Assembly (NCBI GenBank): GCA_965248635.1
Contig: OZ252114.1
Location: 434,001-498,000 of the forward strand
Direction: 5' to 3'
Length of the DNA: 64,000 bases
Source of the DNA: CBDAPI01 sp965248635
GTDB taxonomy: Bacteria > Acidobacteriota > UBA6911 > RPQK01 > CBDAPI01
Shown: positions 54,744 through 62,655 of the stretch, one piece after another
Position numbering within the stretch: the first letter of the stretch is position 1
How the letters are laid out: every line of letters starts with the position of its first letter
Program-made: the position numbers and the translations under genes
Notes under the pieces: model-generated
What the model saw: only the letters and a program-made list of their open reading frames with translations
Database searches by the model: none
What the model was told of the DNA's origin: nothing

Positions 54744-55355
54744 ATGGGGATGTCAGAGAATCGTTCTAGCCATAACAAGTACCAGAAGAAGATATTTGCT
54801 GAGGCGGCTGACGACTTCGACAAACCCATACCTGACGAGGTCGAAAAACGCTTGCAACGTATCGTGGCTATGGCAGCGCTTTCCAGGAGCGAGCGAGCGC
54901 TGGACGTTGGAACTGGCACGGGTGTCCTCATTCCCCACATTCGGCAGTGCGGAATTGACGCTGTTGTAGGATGCGATCTGAGCCGAGCGATGCTCGCTAA
55001 CGCCCAGGAACAGCATGTCGGGGTCACTTTCTGGTTGGGAGACGTCATCGATCTACCGGAAAGCCTGGGCCGTTTCGATGTCGTATTCCTCAACGCGATG
55101 TTCGGCAACGTGTGGGACCAGCGAGCCACGTTGCAGAAAGTCACTGGAATGCTGCGAACGGGTGGACGAATCTGTATAAGCCATCCCCTAGGTTCCCGTT
55201 TTGTCGCTGAACTCAATCGTGGTGATCCTCGGCGTACGCCCCATCTTCTTCCTAATAAACAACGCTTGCATGTCCTTATCCGTGGAATCCCACTCGAGGT
55301 GGTCCATTATTACGATGAGCAGGATTTTTACTTGCTAGTTCTCAGAAGGTCGTGA
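54744..55355 (+). CDS. class I SAM-dependent methyltransferase
   Basis: 203 residues. SAM-binding motif I is ALDVGTGTGVLIPHIR (about residues 52-67), motif II VVGCDLSRAMLANAQ with the acidic Asp, and the later strand FDVVFLNAMFGNVWDQ and MLRTGGRICISHPLG complete a methyltransferase_11/25-type fold. Small single-domain enzyme; the substrate is not deducible. ATGs at 54744 and 54750 are both possible. It is oriented away from the CxxCH operon and has no obvious partner; a decayed SRPBCC-like frame overlaps its end on the other strand. Confidence 0.85.
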   Translation: MGMSENRSSHNKYQKKIFAEAADDFDKPIPDEVEKRLQRIVAMAALSRSERALDVGTGTGVLIPHIRQCGIDAVVGCDLSRAMLANAQEQHVGVTFWLGDVIDLPESLGRFDVVFLNAMFGNVWDQRATLQKVTGMLRTGGRICISHPLGSRFVAELNRGDPRRTPHLLPNKQRLHVLIRGIPLEVVHYYDEQDFYLLVLRRS

Positions 55356-55506
55356 CTATGGTGGCGACAACCTTGCGGATCTTGGGGACAGCGGAGTTCC
55401 AGCCAGGGATTTATACGATGCGCGAACCAGCATCCAAAGAACGTACGATGGCAAAGACGTCCCTCGAAGGACGATCGATCAGCACGGTGCCAGTCACGGT
55501 GACCAT
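55342..55506 (-). pseudogene. SRPBCC-family gene remnant with internal stop
   Basis: From an ATG at 55506 one frame reads VTVTGTVLIDRPSRDVFAIV, the usual opening of SRPBCC/polyketide-cyclase-like proteins, then GSRIV, a TAA at 55411-55413, and IPGWNSAVPKIRKVVATIVT before a TGA at 55342-55344. W-N-S-A-V is the second conserved block. Only about 50 codons remain of a fold that needs about 140. A short degraded fragment. Confidence 0.4.
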
Positions 55507-55862
55507 CTGTCGATGCTACCGCACCACACCCCTGTAGCGAAGTGTACGTCCGCCCCGACCAGCTGACGGTTTGTGCGATCAACGACCTGGCGAACGTCAG
55601 ATCTGAGTTAAATCCTCAATAGGGGCAGCCCTCTTCCTAACAAACGCTCTCTGAGATAGCATTACACTGCATCTCAAGCAGTCTTGGTGGGGAGTACTCC
55701 GCGCTCAACAACACTTCCCTGAAGAAGCACCGAGATTCGTCGCTTGATGACGGCAGAAATAAGGATAGATGGAGAATCTCAGGGCCCGGTGGCGGAAGCA
55801 CTCGTCAGGCGGAACCATCCGGCACTCAACGCTGGATCATCCGGAGCATCTGAGGATCAACT
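55507..55862. other. 356-bp intergenic region, no feature seen
   Basis: No convincing gene, RNA or repeat. Frames are short and shifted, as in decayed sequence. The promoter of the Nramp-like gene must lie here, but no clear -35/-10 pair can be named. Confidence 0.5.
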
Positions 55863-57788
55863 ATGGACGATTCACGATCGCAGATAGATGAAACCGTCGC
55901 CGCAGGAATGCTCCCGCCGTGGACGGTGGGAGACCTGCCCAAGCCGCCCAGTCTGGGTTGGCGCAGTTGGGCAGCGTTGATCGGGCCGGGTGTCTTGATG
56001 GCCGGCGCTTCGATCGGTTCGGGCGAGTGGTTGGCCGGACCGGGTGTGACGGCCCAATATGGTGGCACGCTGCTTTGGGTGGCTACGCTGAGCATCGTGG
56101 CCCAGGTCTTCTGTAACCTGGAGTTCATGCGCTATGCGCTGTATTGCGGTGAACCGATCCTGGTCGGCGCCTTTCGAACCAGGCCCGGATCCAGGGTCTG
56201 GACAGTCGTTTACGCGATTCTGGAATTCGCCCACATTTGGCCGTACAACGTAGCCAGTGCCGCGGTGGCGGTCGCCGCGATCGTGCTCGGTCATCTGCCA
56301 CGCGCAGACGACAGCACGTTCGTACATGTGCTCAGTTGCGTGTTGTTTTTGCTCGCTTTCATGCCGCTCATCTTCGGAGGCACGGTCTACAAAACGCTGG
56401 AACGGATTATGACCGCAAAACTGGTGGTCGTTTTGATCTTTTTCTGTTTTGTCGCCACGTTTTTCATTTCGGCCCGGTCGATGCGCGAGGTGGCCAGCGG
56501 TTTTATCCACTTCGGCCAGATCCCTTTGCGTGCCCATACCATTGTCGCCGGCCGTCACTTCACGCTTTACGAGCAGGACGGTAGTGATTCGTATCGGGTG
56601 CAGGGCACTTTCGAAGAGGCGGGAACGGTCGTCACCGAGTTCCGGGTGGGAGAAGTTGTGTACAAGATCGACGACGAGGTTCCCGCCCAGTATGGGTCGC
56701 GCCGAGAGCAAATGGTCACCCGTGCTAAGAAACTCTCCCGGCCCGGACGGTTCTTCGTCGAGCAAAGGGAGAGCCAGGTCACCCTGACTGCGGAGGGCGC
56801 GATCGATATACAGGACGGGAGCTGGCGCCTCGAACGGGTCGCCCTAACCGATGAGGCCGGCCGGCGGACCTACGAGCGGCTCGACGATATACCGGAGAGA
56901 GCATTGCGAGAGAGGGTGGGGGAACTGACACGGAATCAGGGCCTGCGTCGAGTTCAACTGATCGGCTACGTGCGCGAAAACGGACGGCTGCCCGACCTGG
57001 ATTGGGCGCTGATTGCCGTGTTCGCCTCGATCGCCGGCGCAGGTGGGCTGACGAACGTGCTTTTGTCCAATTACGCCCGCGACAAGGGATGGGGCATGGG
57101 AGCCAACGTGGGAGGGATCGCCAGCGCCGTGGGCGGTACGACCGTCACCCTTTCGCACGTCGGCCAGGTGTTTCGCCCTACCGAGAAAAATATGATCCGC
57201 TGGCGGGGTTGGATGCGACACATCGTCCGCGACCAGGCGGTCGTTTGGATGATTTGCTGTTTCATCGGCATGGCCCTGCCCTGCATGATGTCACTGGAGT
57301 TCATCCGGAATGCCCCGGTGTCGGGAATCCGCGTGGCGGGCATGACCGCGGAGGGAATCGACCATCGATACCCCGGTTACGGGTTATGGATCATGACGCT
57401 TGTGGTTGGCTTTCTCATCTTGTACCCGGGCCAAATCCTGGCGGGTGACACGGGCCCCAGGCGGTGGTGCGACATCATCTGGACGGCGAGTGCCCGCGCT
57501 CGTCGGCTTGGTGAGCATAGAGTGAAACAGATTTACTATGGCCTGATGTCGCTTAATGCGGTGTGGGGGCTGCTTGTCCTGATGTTTCTGGAACCACTCG
57601 CGATTCTCAAGATCGCCGGCGTCTTGATGAATCTGGGCCTCGGCGCTTCGGCTCTTCACGCGCTTTACGTGAATTGCACCCTGCTTCCCCGCGAGGTACG
57701 GCCCAACTGGTTCATACGAGCGGGTGTCGTGTTTTGCAGCCTGTTCTTCTTCGGTATCAGCGGAATTGTGTTTGTGGCGCTGCTATGA
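55863..57788 (+). CDS. Nramp-related membrane transporter with large soluble insertion
   Basis: 641 residues with about 11 hydrophobic segments. The first helix reads ALIGPGVLMAGASIGSGEWL, where canonical Nramp has the metal-binding D-P-G-N; here the Asp and Asn are absent, as in distant Nramp relatives that do not carry Mn/Fe in the usual way. Helices 2-5 follow to about residue 203. Residues about 220-378 are a soluble, charged insertion (RHFTLYEQDGSDSYRVQG, FFVEQRESQVTLTAEG) between membrane segments, and membrane helices resume at ALIAVFASIAGAGGLTNVLL. The loop ARDKGWGMGANVGGI is family-like. Its TGA overlaps an ATG (ATGA at 57785) of the zinc-ribbon/TonB-like gene. Confidence 0.75.
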   Translation: MDDSRSQIDETVAAGMLPPWTVGDLPKPPSLGWRSWAALIGPGVLMAGASIGSGEWLAGPGVTAQYGGTLLWVATLSIVAQVFCNLEFMRYALYCGEPILVGAFRTRPGSRVWTVVYAILEFAHIWPYNVASAAVAVAAIVLGHLPRADDSTFVHVLSCVLFLLAFMPLIFGGTVYKTLERIMTAKLVVVLIFFCFVATFFISARSMREVASGFIHFGQIPLRAHTIVAGRHFTLYEQDGSDSYRVQGTFEEAGTVVTEFRVGEVVYKIDDEVPAQYGSRREQMVTRAKKLSRPGRFFVEQRESQVTLTAEGAIDIQDGSWRLERVALTDEAGRRTYERLDDIPERALRERVGELTRNQGLRRVQLIGYVRENGRLPDLDWALIAVFASIAGAGGLTNVLLSNYARDKGWGMGANVGGIASAVGGTTVTLSHVGQVFRPTEKNMIRWRGWMRHIVRDQAVVWMICCFIGMALPCMMSLEFIRNAPVSGIRVAGMTAEGIDHRYPGYGLWIMTLVVGFLILYPGQILAGDTGPRRWCDIIWTASARARRLGEHRVKQIYYGLMSLNAVWGLLVLMFLEPLAILKIAGVLMNLGLGASALHALYVNCTLLPREVRPNWFIRAGVVFCSLFFFGISGIVFVALL

Positions 57789-58987
57789 ACATTCTGGTGC
57801 TTCTTCAAGCAAGTGTTGTTGAGCCATGCCCCCTCCAGTGCCCAAACTGGACAGACTGCTCCCGAGGCCAAGTTTTGCCGATTTTGTGGATCAACGCTGG
57901 AAGCTGATCCGCAGCAGGTCATGGACGTAAGTACAGAACCTGAGCCGGCGGCTTCTGAGGCTCTATCCGGCTTTGGGGCAACGATTCTTCGGGAGGTTTG
58001 GAGCGTCAGGGACATGCTGGACCCGAGGCTAATTGGTGGCTTGGTGGTGGCTGTCGTCTTATTCATTGGTGCCCTGATGGTCTTCTCCGGAAGGGATACT
58101 CCGAGCCTTTTTCAGCTCCAAAAGCGTCAGAGACCAGAAGACCAGTCGCAGTGCCCAGGCCGGACACCAGGAAGCCTCCAGTGCCCGCACCAAAGCAACC
58201 AGTTGCGAAACCCAGAAGCTTCGCCCCAAATCGTACCGCTGCGGATCGACCGAAAGCGAAGCCGCGGCTGAACCCTCCGAGGCCGGAACCTATTCAAGTC
58301 AGTACGGCAGCGCAGGCTCACAAGCTCCTCCATCGGGTTGAGCCGACCTACCCATCGACTGCCCGCCAGGTTGGTATCCAAGGCACGGTCATGCTCGAAG
58401 TCCTGATCGATGAGCAGGGATCGCCTGTGGCTCCGTTTCGCGTCATCCGTGGTTCTCCGTTGCTTATCCGTGCGGCTACTGAAGCGCTAAGGCAATGGAA
58501 GTACTCTCCGACTCTCCAAAGTGGCCGGCCGATCCGCGTGCAAACTGAGGTTGCCGTGAAGTTCACCCTGCCGGAGCGGGCTCATGCAGCAAGCAGTGTC
58601 GGCCGACCTTCTCGCGGTCCAGACCACACTGCAAATGCGTCGATCGAATCAAGATCCGAGACTGGAACCGACAGGACCGATGCCACTGAACTACGCGTGG
58701 ACAAATCAAACAAATACGAGCCCCAGGCCAAGGGCTTCTTTCTGGAGCATCAACACGGCGCTCTCTCGAAAAACCGCCATGGTTACCTCTACATCTTCGA
58801 AGACAAGTTTCTCTTTGAGAGCGAGGAGTCGCCCAAGTGTAACTTCGAGTACTTCTTCAAGGATATGAAGAAGGTCAAGTCAACACGATTTCCCAAGGGC
58901 TATCGAATCGAACCCCGAAAGGGACGCAAATACCATTTCCTGACTGAGAGAGGCACGGAGCTTGCGGCTTTGTTCAAGAAGCCGTGA
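57785..58987 (+). pseudogene. zinc-ribbon, TonB-C-domain membrane protein with frameshift(s)
   Basis: Reconstructed across frames: an N-terminal zinc-ribbon half (EAKFCRFCGSTLEADPQQ; a first Cys pair, CPLQCPN, lies in another frame, so a shift near 57860 is suspected), one membrane helix (LIGGLVVAVVLFIGALMVFS, about 58035-58095), a shift at a run of five T around 58108, then a Pro-rich linker (RRPVAVPRPDTRKPPVPAPK). Next is a TonB C-terminal domain (RVEPTYPSTARQVGIQGTVM, LEVLIDEQGSPVAPFRVIRG, ALRQWKYSPT) and an unusual C-terminal PH-like part (HGYLYIFEDKFLFESEESP). TonB-C domains link the inner membrane to outer-membrane receptors; here the order with a cytoplasmic zinc ribbon is sensor-like. 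Real decay or base-calling errors. Confidence 0.65.
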
Positions 58988-59105
58988 GGTAAGCCGGTTT
59001 GCGCCAGTGAGGCCGCAGTACTATCTGCGCGCGCAGGCTTGGGAATCCTGCCCGTTTGGGGTTAGAGCCGTCTCCACAGGCTCTGGTTTCCACCAGGCCC
59101 TGTTT

Positions 59106-60158
59106 TTAGTAGGACCATCCAATCGAGGTATTAAGAATGTAATCGCTTGGCGGAGCGTTGGTTGGTGGGGCGCTGTCGTAGTTGGTCGTGAATCCTACGC
59201 TGAAATACAAATCCTTGGGCAGATCCCATTTGAAATCAGTTTCGAAGTTCATTCTGACACGCCCTGGGTCAGTGACGCTGGGGAAGACAGCAAACCTGGT
59301 CAGGATGTTCAGGTCACCGAGGTTGAACCCATTGACTTCAACTCCCCCAAATGCATCTCCGCTGTTCTTATTCCCCGCAGCCGATTGTACGTTTTCGAAG
59401 AAGTCTTCATTCACCCAAGCCGCACCTCCTAGCAGGGAAAAAGACCATCGGTTGGTTTGGATCAGATAGCGCCCGGCACCGCCACCAATTGTCGAGCGAA
59501 GATTCAGCTCGAGTTCGTCACTCTGCAGGAAATGTCCGAAAGCGATTCCGAACCAGCGTTCTGTTATGAAATTCCGAAAGTTAACCCCACTCTCAGTGCG
59601 CTTGGTGTTCGGTACACCCTGCCGTGCATTTCGCAGTGTATTCAGATTTGCCTCGAGAGACCAATCCTCAGTTAGATAGGAGACAGAGGCTCGTGTGGTG
59701 AACTGTTTAGTCTCATTGGCTTTGGTGAGGCTCAGACCAAAATCAATTGAGGTTCCGAATCGCCCCCAGAAGCCTTGATCGACTGGTTTAACGGAAACCA
59801 TCACGTTCTGTTCCACCGGCACCGTCTGCCCAGCCTCTTCGATAAGAACCCGGGAGGAATCAGCAGGATCGGTCTGGATCGAACCAGTGAACCGCCTTCC
59901 CCGAGAAGTCTGTACGACAAAATCCTGTGTACTCTCGACCCGTTCTACCTCTTTCCATTCAATGATAAAAACATTGTCGCCGTAGTCGGCATCGACATGG
60001 ATGTTGCCCTGCTCCAGCTTCTTGATTTTTCCCGTAATCCGGTCCCCGTTCTTAAGGATTAGGATGTCATCATCCGCAACTAGAGGCAGCCCAGACAAAA
60101 GAGTGATCACAACAACCACTGCATGGCGAATCCAACTAAGACTTCCACTCGATCTCAT
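59106..60158 (-). CDS. DUF481-family outer-membrane protein
   Basis: 350 residues. A signal peptide (IRHAVVVVITLLSGLPLVA) is followed by a small beta domain (ILILKNGDRITGKIKKLEQG, IIEWKEVERVEST) that is the usual Sm-like front part of these proteins. From about residue 130 alternating strands make a barrel (FGLSLTKANETKQFTTRASV, WFGIAFGHFLQSDELELNLR, FSLLGGAAWVNEDFF), ending SIGWSY with a terminal Tyr as a BAM signal. Members are salt-stress-induced barrels of unknown function. The frame is complete, and the gene appears monocistronic. Confidence 0.85.
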   Translation of the reverse strand: MRSSGSLSWIRHAVVVVITLLSGLPLVADDDILILKNGDRITGKIKKLEQGNIHVDADYGDNVFIIEWKEVERVESTQDFVVQTSRGRRFTGSIQTDPADSSRVLIEEAGQTVPVEQNVMVSVKPVDQGFWGRFGTSIDFGLSLTKANETKQFTTRASVSYLTEDWSLEANLNTLRNARQGVPNTKRTESGVNFRNFITERWFGIAFGHFLQSDELELNLRSTIGGGAGRYLIQTNRWSFSLLGGAAWVNEDFFENVQSAAGNKNSGDAFGGVEVNGFNLGDLNILTRFAVFPSVTDPGRVRMNFETDFKWDLPKDLYFSVGFTTNYDSAPPTNAPPSDYILNTSIGWSY

Positions 60159-60332
60159 TACCTTTTACTCCTTCGCCGCGTGCCAACGACCGGAAAGCAG
60201 ACTGTCCACCAGGTATTTGCCGCAGGTCGAATTTGCTGATTCCCGAAAAGCTGATAACATCTGCCGTAGGGTACCTGATTGGGCATATGGAAGGTGACTG
60301 ATACGATTCTGCCGAGGAGCCGCACACGCGGA

Positions 60333-60431
60333 ATGACCGTCGCAAGTGTGCTGGTTGTTCTATTCCTGGCTCTGTTTCCCGTCGCGGTTCTAGCCATTTG
60401 CCGATTGCCGACAGGGAGAACTAACTCGTAG
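60333..60431 (+). other. possible 32-residue hydrophobic peptide or orphan signal peptide
   Basis: An ATG at 60333 opens a short frame TVASVLVVLFLALFPVAVLA followed by ICRLPTGRTNS and TAG. It looks like a signal peptide cut off from its gene. GAGGAG lies 16 bases upstream, too far for a good ribosome-binding site. The rest of 60159-60545 holds no other supported feature; the DUF481 promoter must be here. Confidence 0.25.
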
Positions 60432-60545
60432 GGTTACTTTCGATCCGAAATCTGCTTCAGCACCATGTGGACGACCTGGTCGATCGGCTGAACTCGCTGG
60501 AAGCCTATTTCACGGCCGATGGCCCAGGAGGTTGAGTACTACTTG

Positions 60546-62189
60546 ATGCGCTCGCTGATCTGGCTGGCTGTACGCGTGCTTGTGACTCTTACTCTGGCAT
60601 TTGGAGGCGCTGTTGCAGCGGCTCCTGGTGATGCCTGCACCGCGCTCGACCCGAACGCGGCGATCCTCTCCAGCGGCTTTGGCCTGAACCCGAGCAACAC
60701 GCGCAACGGCGTCTCGAGCATCACAGCCAGCAATATAGACCGCTTGCGCCTTCGCTTGGCTCTGGGCGGATCCGCCCAGGAGAAACGGGGCGCGCCCGCC
60801 GTCACGGAACAGGCGCTGTTCTACTTCGTCGGCAACCAGATCGTGGCCGCGGCGCGCAGCACCGGGTGCACCTTCTGGACGGCGACCCTGACCAACCCCG
60901 CCAGTGGCGCTCCGGACCTGCCTCGCTCGTCGTCGCTCCTGCTGGTCGATAACCCAAGCGGGGGCCGGATGTTGTTCGTGGGCTCCTTGTCGGGGTTTGT
61001 CTACGGGCTGGATGCCGCGGATGGTAGCACCGTGTGGAGCGCTCACGTCAGCAAGGATCCCCTGCACATCATCACCGGTGGTATGCAGTTCAACGCCGGC
61101 CGACTCTTCGTGCCGGTCGCGACGGGAGAAGTCATCACCGCTTCGAAACCCGGTTCGTCGTGCTGCAGCAGCCGCGGACGCGTCGTCACATTCAACGCGT
61201 TCAACGGCGCCTTCATGTGGGCCTTCGACTCCGTTCCGCCCGGCGGTAGCGGCGGCTCGGTGTGGTCTGCGCTCTCGATCGATCCCGCCCGGGATCAACT
61301 CTTCCTCGGTGTGGGGCAGAACCTTACGCAGCCCGCGACCGCTTTCAGCGACGCCATTGTTGCGATTGACCTCGATACCGGAGCGGTGAAGTGGTCGTTT
61401 CAGGCAACCGCGGGCGATGCTTGGCACGCCGGGTGCCAAGCCGACCCGCAGATCAATTGCCCCATGCCGGAGGGTCCCGACTTCGACTTCGGAGCCGGCG
61501 CAATCCTGACGGAGCTGCCGGACTCGGGCGGTCAAGTCGTCATCGCCGGAGACAAAGGGGGCTCGGTCTTCTCGCTCGATCCAGCCACGGGCGCGCTCAA
61601 CTGGTCCACGAAGATTGGCGTCGGTGGGAAGCTGGGCGGGATCCACTGGGGCCTGGCGGTTGACGACACCGGCGTGTATGCGGGCGTCTCCGACCTGTTC
61701 ACGAACAAGATCGTACGACTCGACTCTGGCCAGGCCTCTACCGGGTTCAACCCGGGCGCGACTCCCGGCGTCTACAAGCTCGACCTGCTCACTGGGGATG
61801 TGCTCTGGGAGTTCCACCCCAACCACCTCTTTGAGTCGCAAGTCGTCCGATCGGCCTTCTCGGCAGCGGTGAGCGTCACAAACGACGTCGTTCTCGCCTC
61901 CGCACTCGACGGCGAGCTGTTCGCACTCGGGGCCTCGGACGGGACACAGCTCTGGTCCTTCCAGGCCAACTTTCGACTCACCGCTCCCGACGGCAGTACG
62001 GTGCAGGGTGGCACCCTCGATTCAGTGGGTGCCTTTGCGGTGGATGACATGGTGCTGCTCAACTCGGGCTACACCACCTTCGGCGGCGGTAACATGGTCA
62101 ACGCGGGTCCGGGCAACGCTCTGTTTGTATTCGAGCTGGCAGACAGTGACAGCGACGGCGTCGGAGTGGGCGACGGTGTCGACAACTGA
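60546..62189 (+). CDS. exported PQQ-like beta-propeller protein (quinoprotein-type)
   Basis: About 547 residues from the ATG at 60546 (another ATG in frame at 60519; AGGAGG lies between, 14 bases before 60546, so the start is not certain). A signal peptide (LIWLAVRVLVTLTLAFGGAV) is followed by propeller blades with the A/G-x-D-x-x-T/D-G-x-x-x-W signature: VYGLDAADGSTVWSAHV, VTFNAFNGAFMWAFDS, VAIDLDTGAVKWSFQA, FSLDPATGALNWSTKI, KLDLLTGDVLWEFHP and FALGASDGTQLWSFQA. A vicinal Cys pair in GSSCCSSRG recalls the disulfide of PQQ alcohol dehydrogenases. No CxxCH heme motif. A D-S-D-S-D-G tail is calcium-like. Could be a polyvinyl-alcohol-dehydrogenase-like enzyme or a non-enzymatic propeller. Confidence 0.8.
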   Translation: MRSLIWLAVRVLVTLTLAFGGAVAAAPGDACTALDPNAAILSSGFGLNPSNTRNGVSSITASNIDRLRLRLALGGSAQEKRGAPAVTEQALFYFVGNQIVAAARSTGCTFWTATLTNPASGAPDLPRSSSLLLVDNPSGGRMLFVGSLSGFVYGLDAADGSTVWSAHVSKDPLHIITGGMQFNAGRLFVPVATGEVITASKPGSSCCSSRGRVVTFNAFNGAFMWAFDSVPPGGSGGSVWSALSIDPARDQLFLGVGQNLTQPATAFSDAIVAIDLDTGAVKWSFQATAGDAWHAGCQADPQINCPMPEGPDFDFGAGAILTELPDSGGQVVIAGDKGGSVFSLDPATGALNWSTKIGVGGKLGGIHWGLAVDDTGVYAGVSDLFTNKIVRLDSGQASTGFNPGATPGVYKLDLLTGDVLWEFHPNHLFESQVVRSAFSAAVSVTNDVVLASALDGELFALGASDGTQLWSFQANFRLTAPDGSTVQGGTLDSVGAFAVDDMVLLNSGYTTFGGGNMVNAGPGNALFVFELADSDSDGVGVGDGVDN

Positions 62190-62427
62190 CCGCAGTGTAG
62201 TGGCCCAGCGATCTTTATGGTGGACTCAACCGAGAACAACTCTTTGATAGTTTGAATGTTATCGTGTTTCTCCAACCCGTTCCCACAGAAATTCGCGGAG
62301 GGCTTGATGACCACTCGGAAACTACAAAGCATCCCACTTCCCAAAGGCTGGCCGTCACATGTCAAGTCCGCCGTCCTGCATACCATCTCGATGGCGCACT
62401 TCTCAATCACCCTTGCAAATTCAAACC

Positions 62428-62529
62428 GTCGAAACCAAGGTCGGATCTCTTGACTATGTCGGAGGGTATCCAACGGCCGATACGGCTCAAAAGCTCTACG
62501 ACAAACTCGATTATCAGAGAGCTGTACAG
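62428..62529 (+). pseudogene. fragment of a DUF1254-type gene
   Basis: Thirty-four codons reading VETKVGSLDYVGGYPTADTA and KLYDKLDYQRAVQ, the standard opening block of DUF1254/DUF1214 proteins (G-x-L-x-x-x-x-G-Y-P ... LYDELDYQRAVQ). Sequence on either side does not fit and a TAG follows at 62563. It stands just before a second DUF1254-type gene, so it is the stub of a tandem copy. The remainder of 62190-62655 shows no other gene. Confidence 0.6.
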
Positions 62530-62655
62530 TCAACCTCGCCGATCTGGTACACGCCGGGCAACTAGGCCCCGTTACCCCCAAACCGACGGGAGCCACCAAC
62601 ACCGAGTCCAGACTTGAGTTTTTGTTGAGACCCAAGAAGAGAGAGGGAGGCAAGA

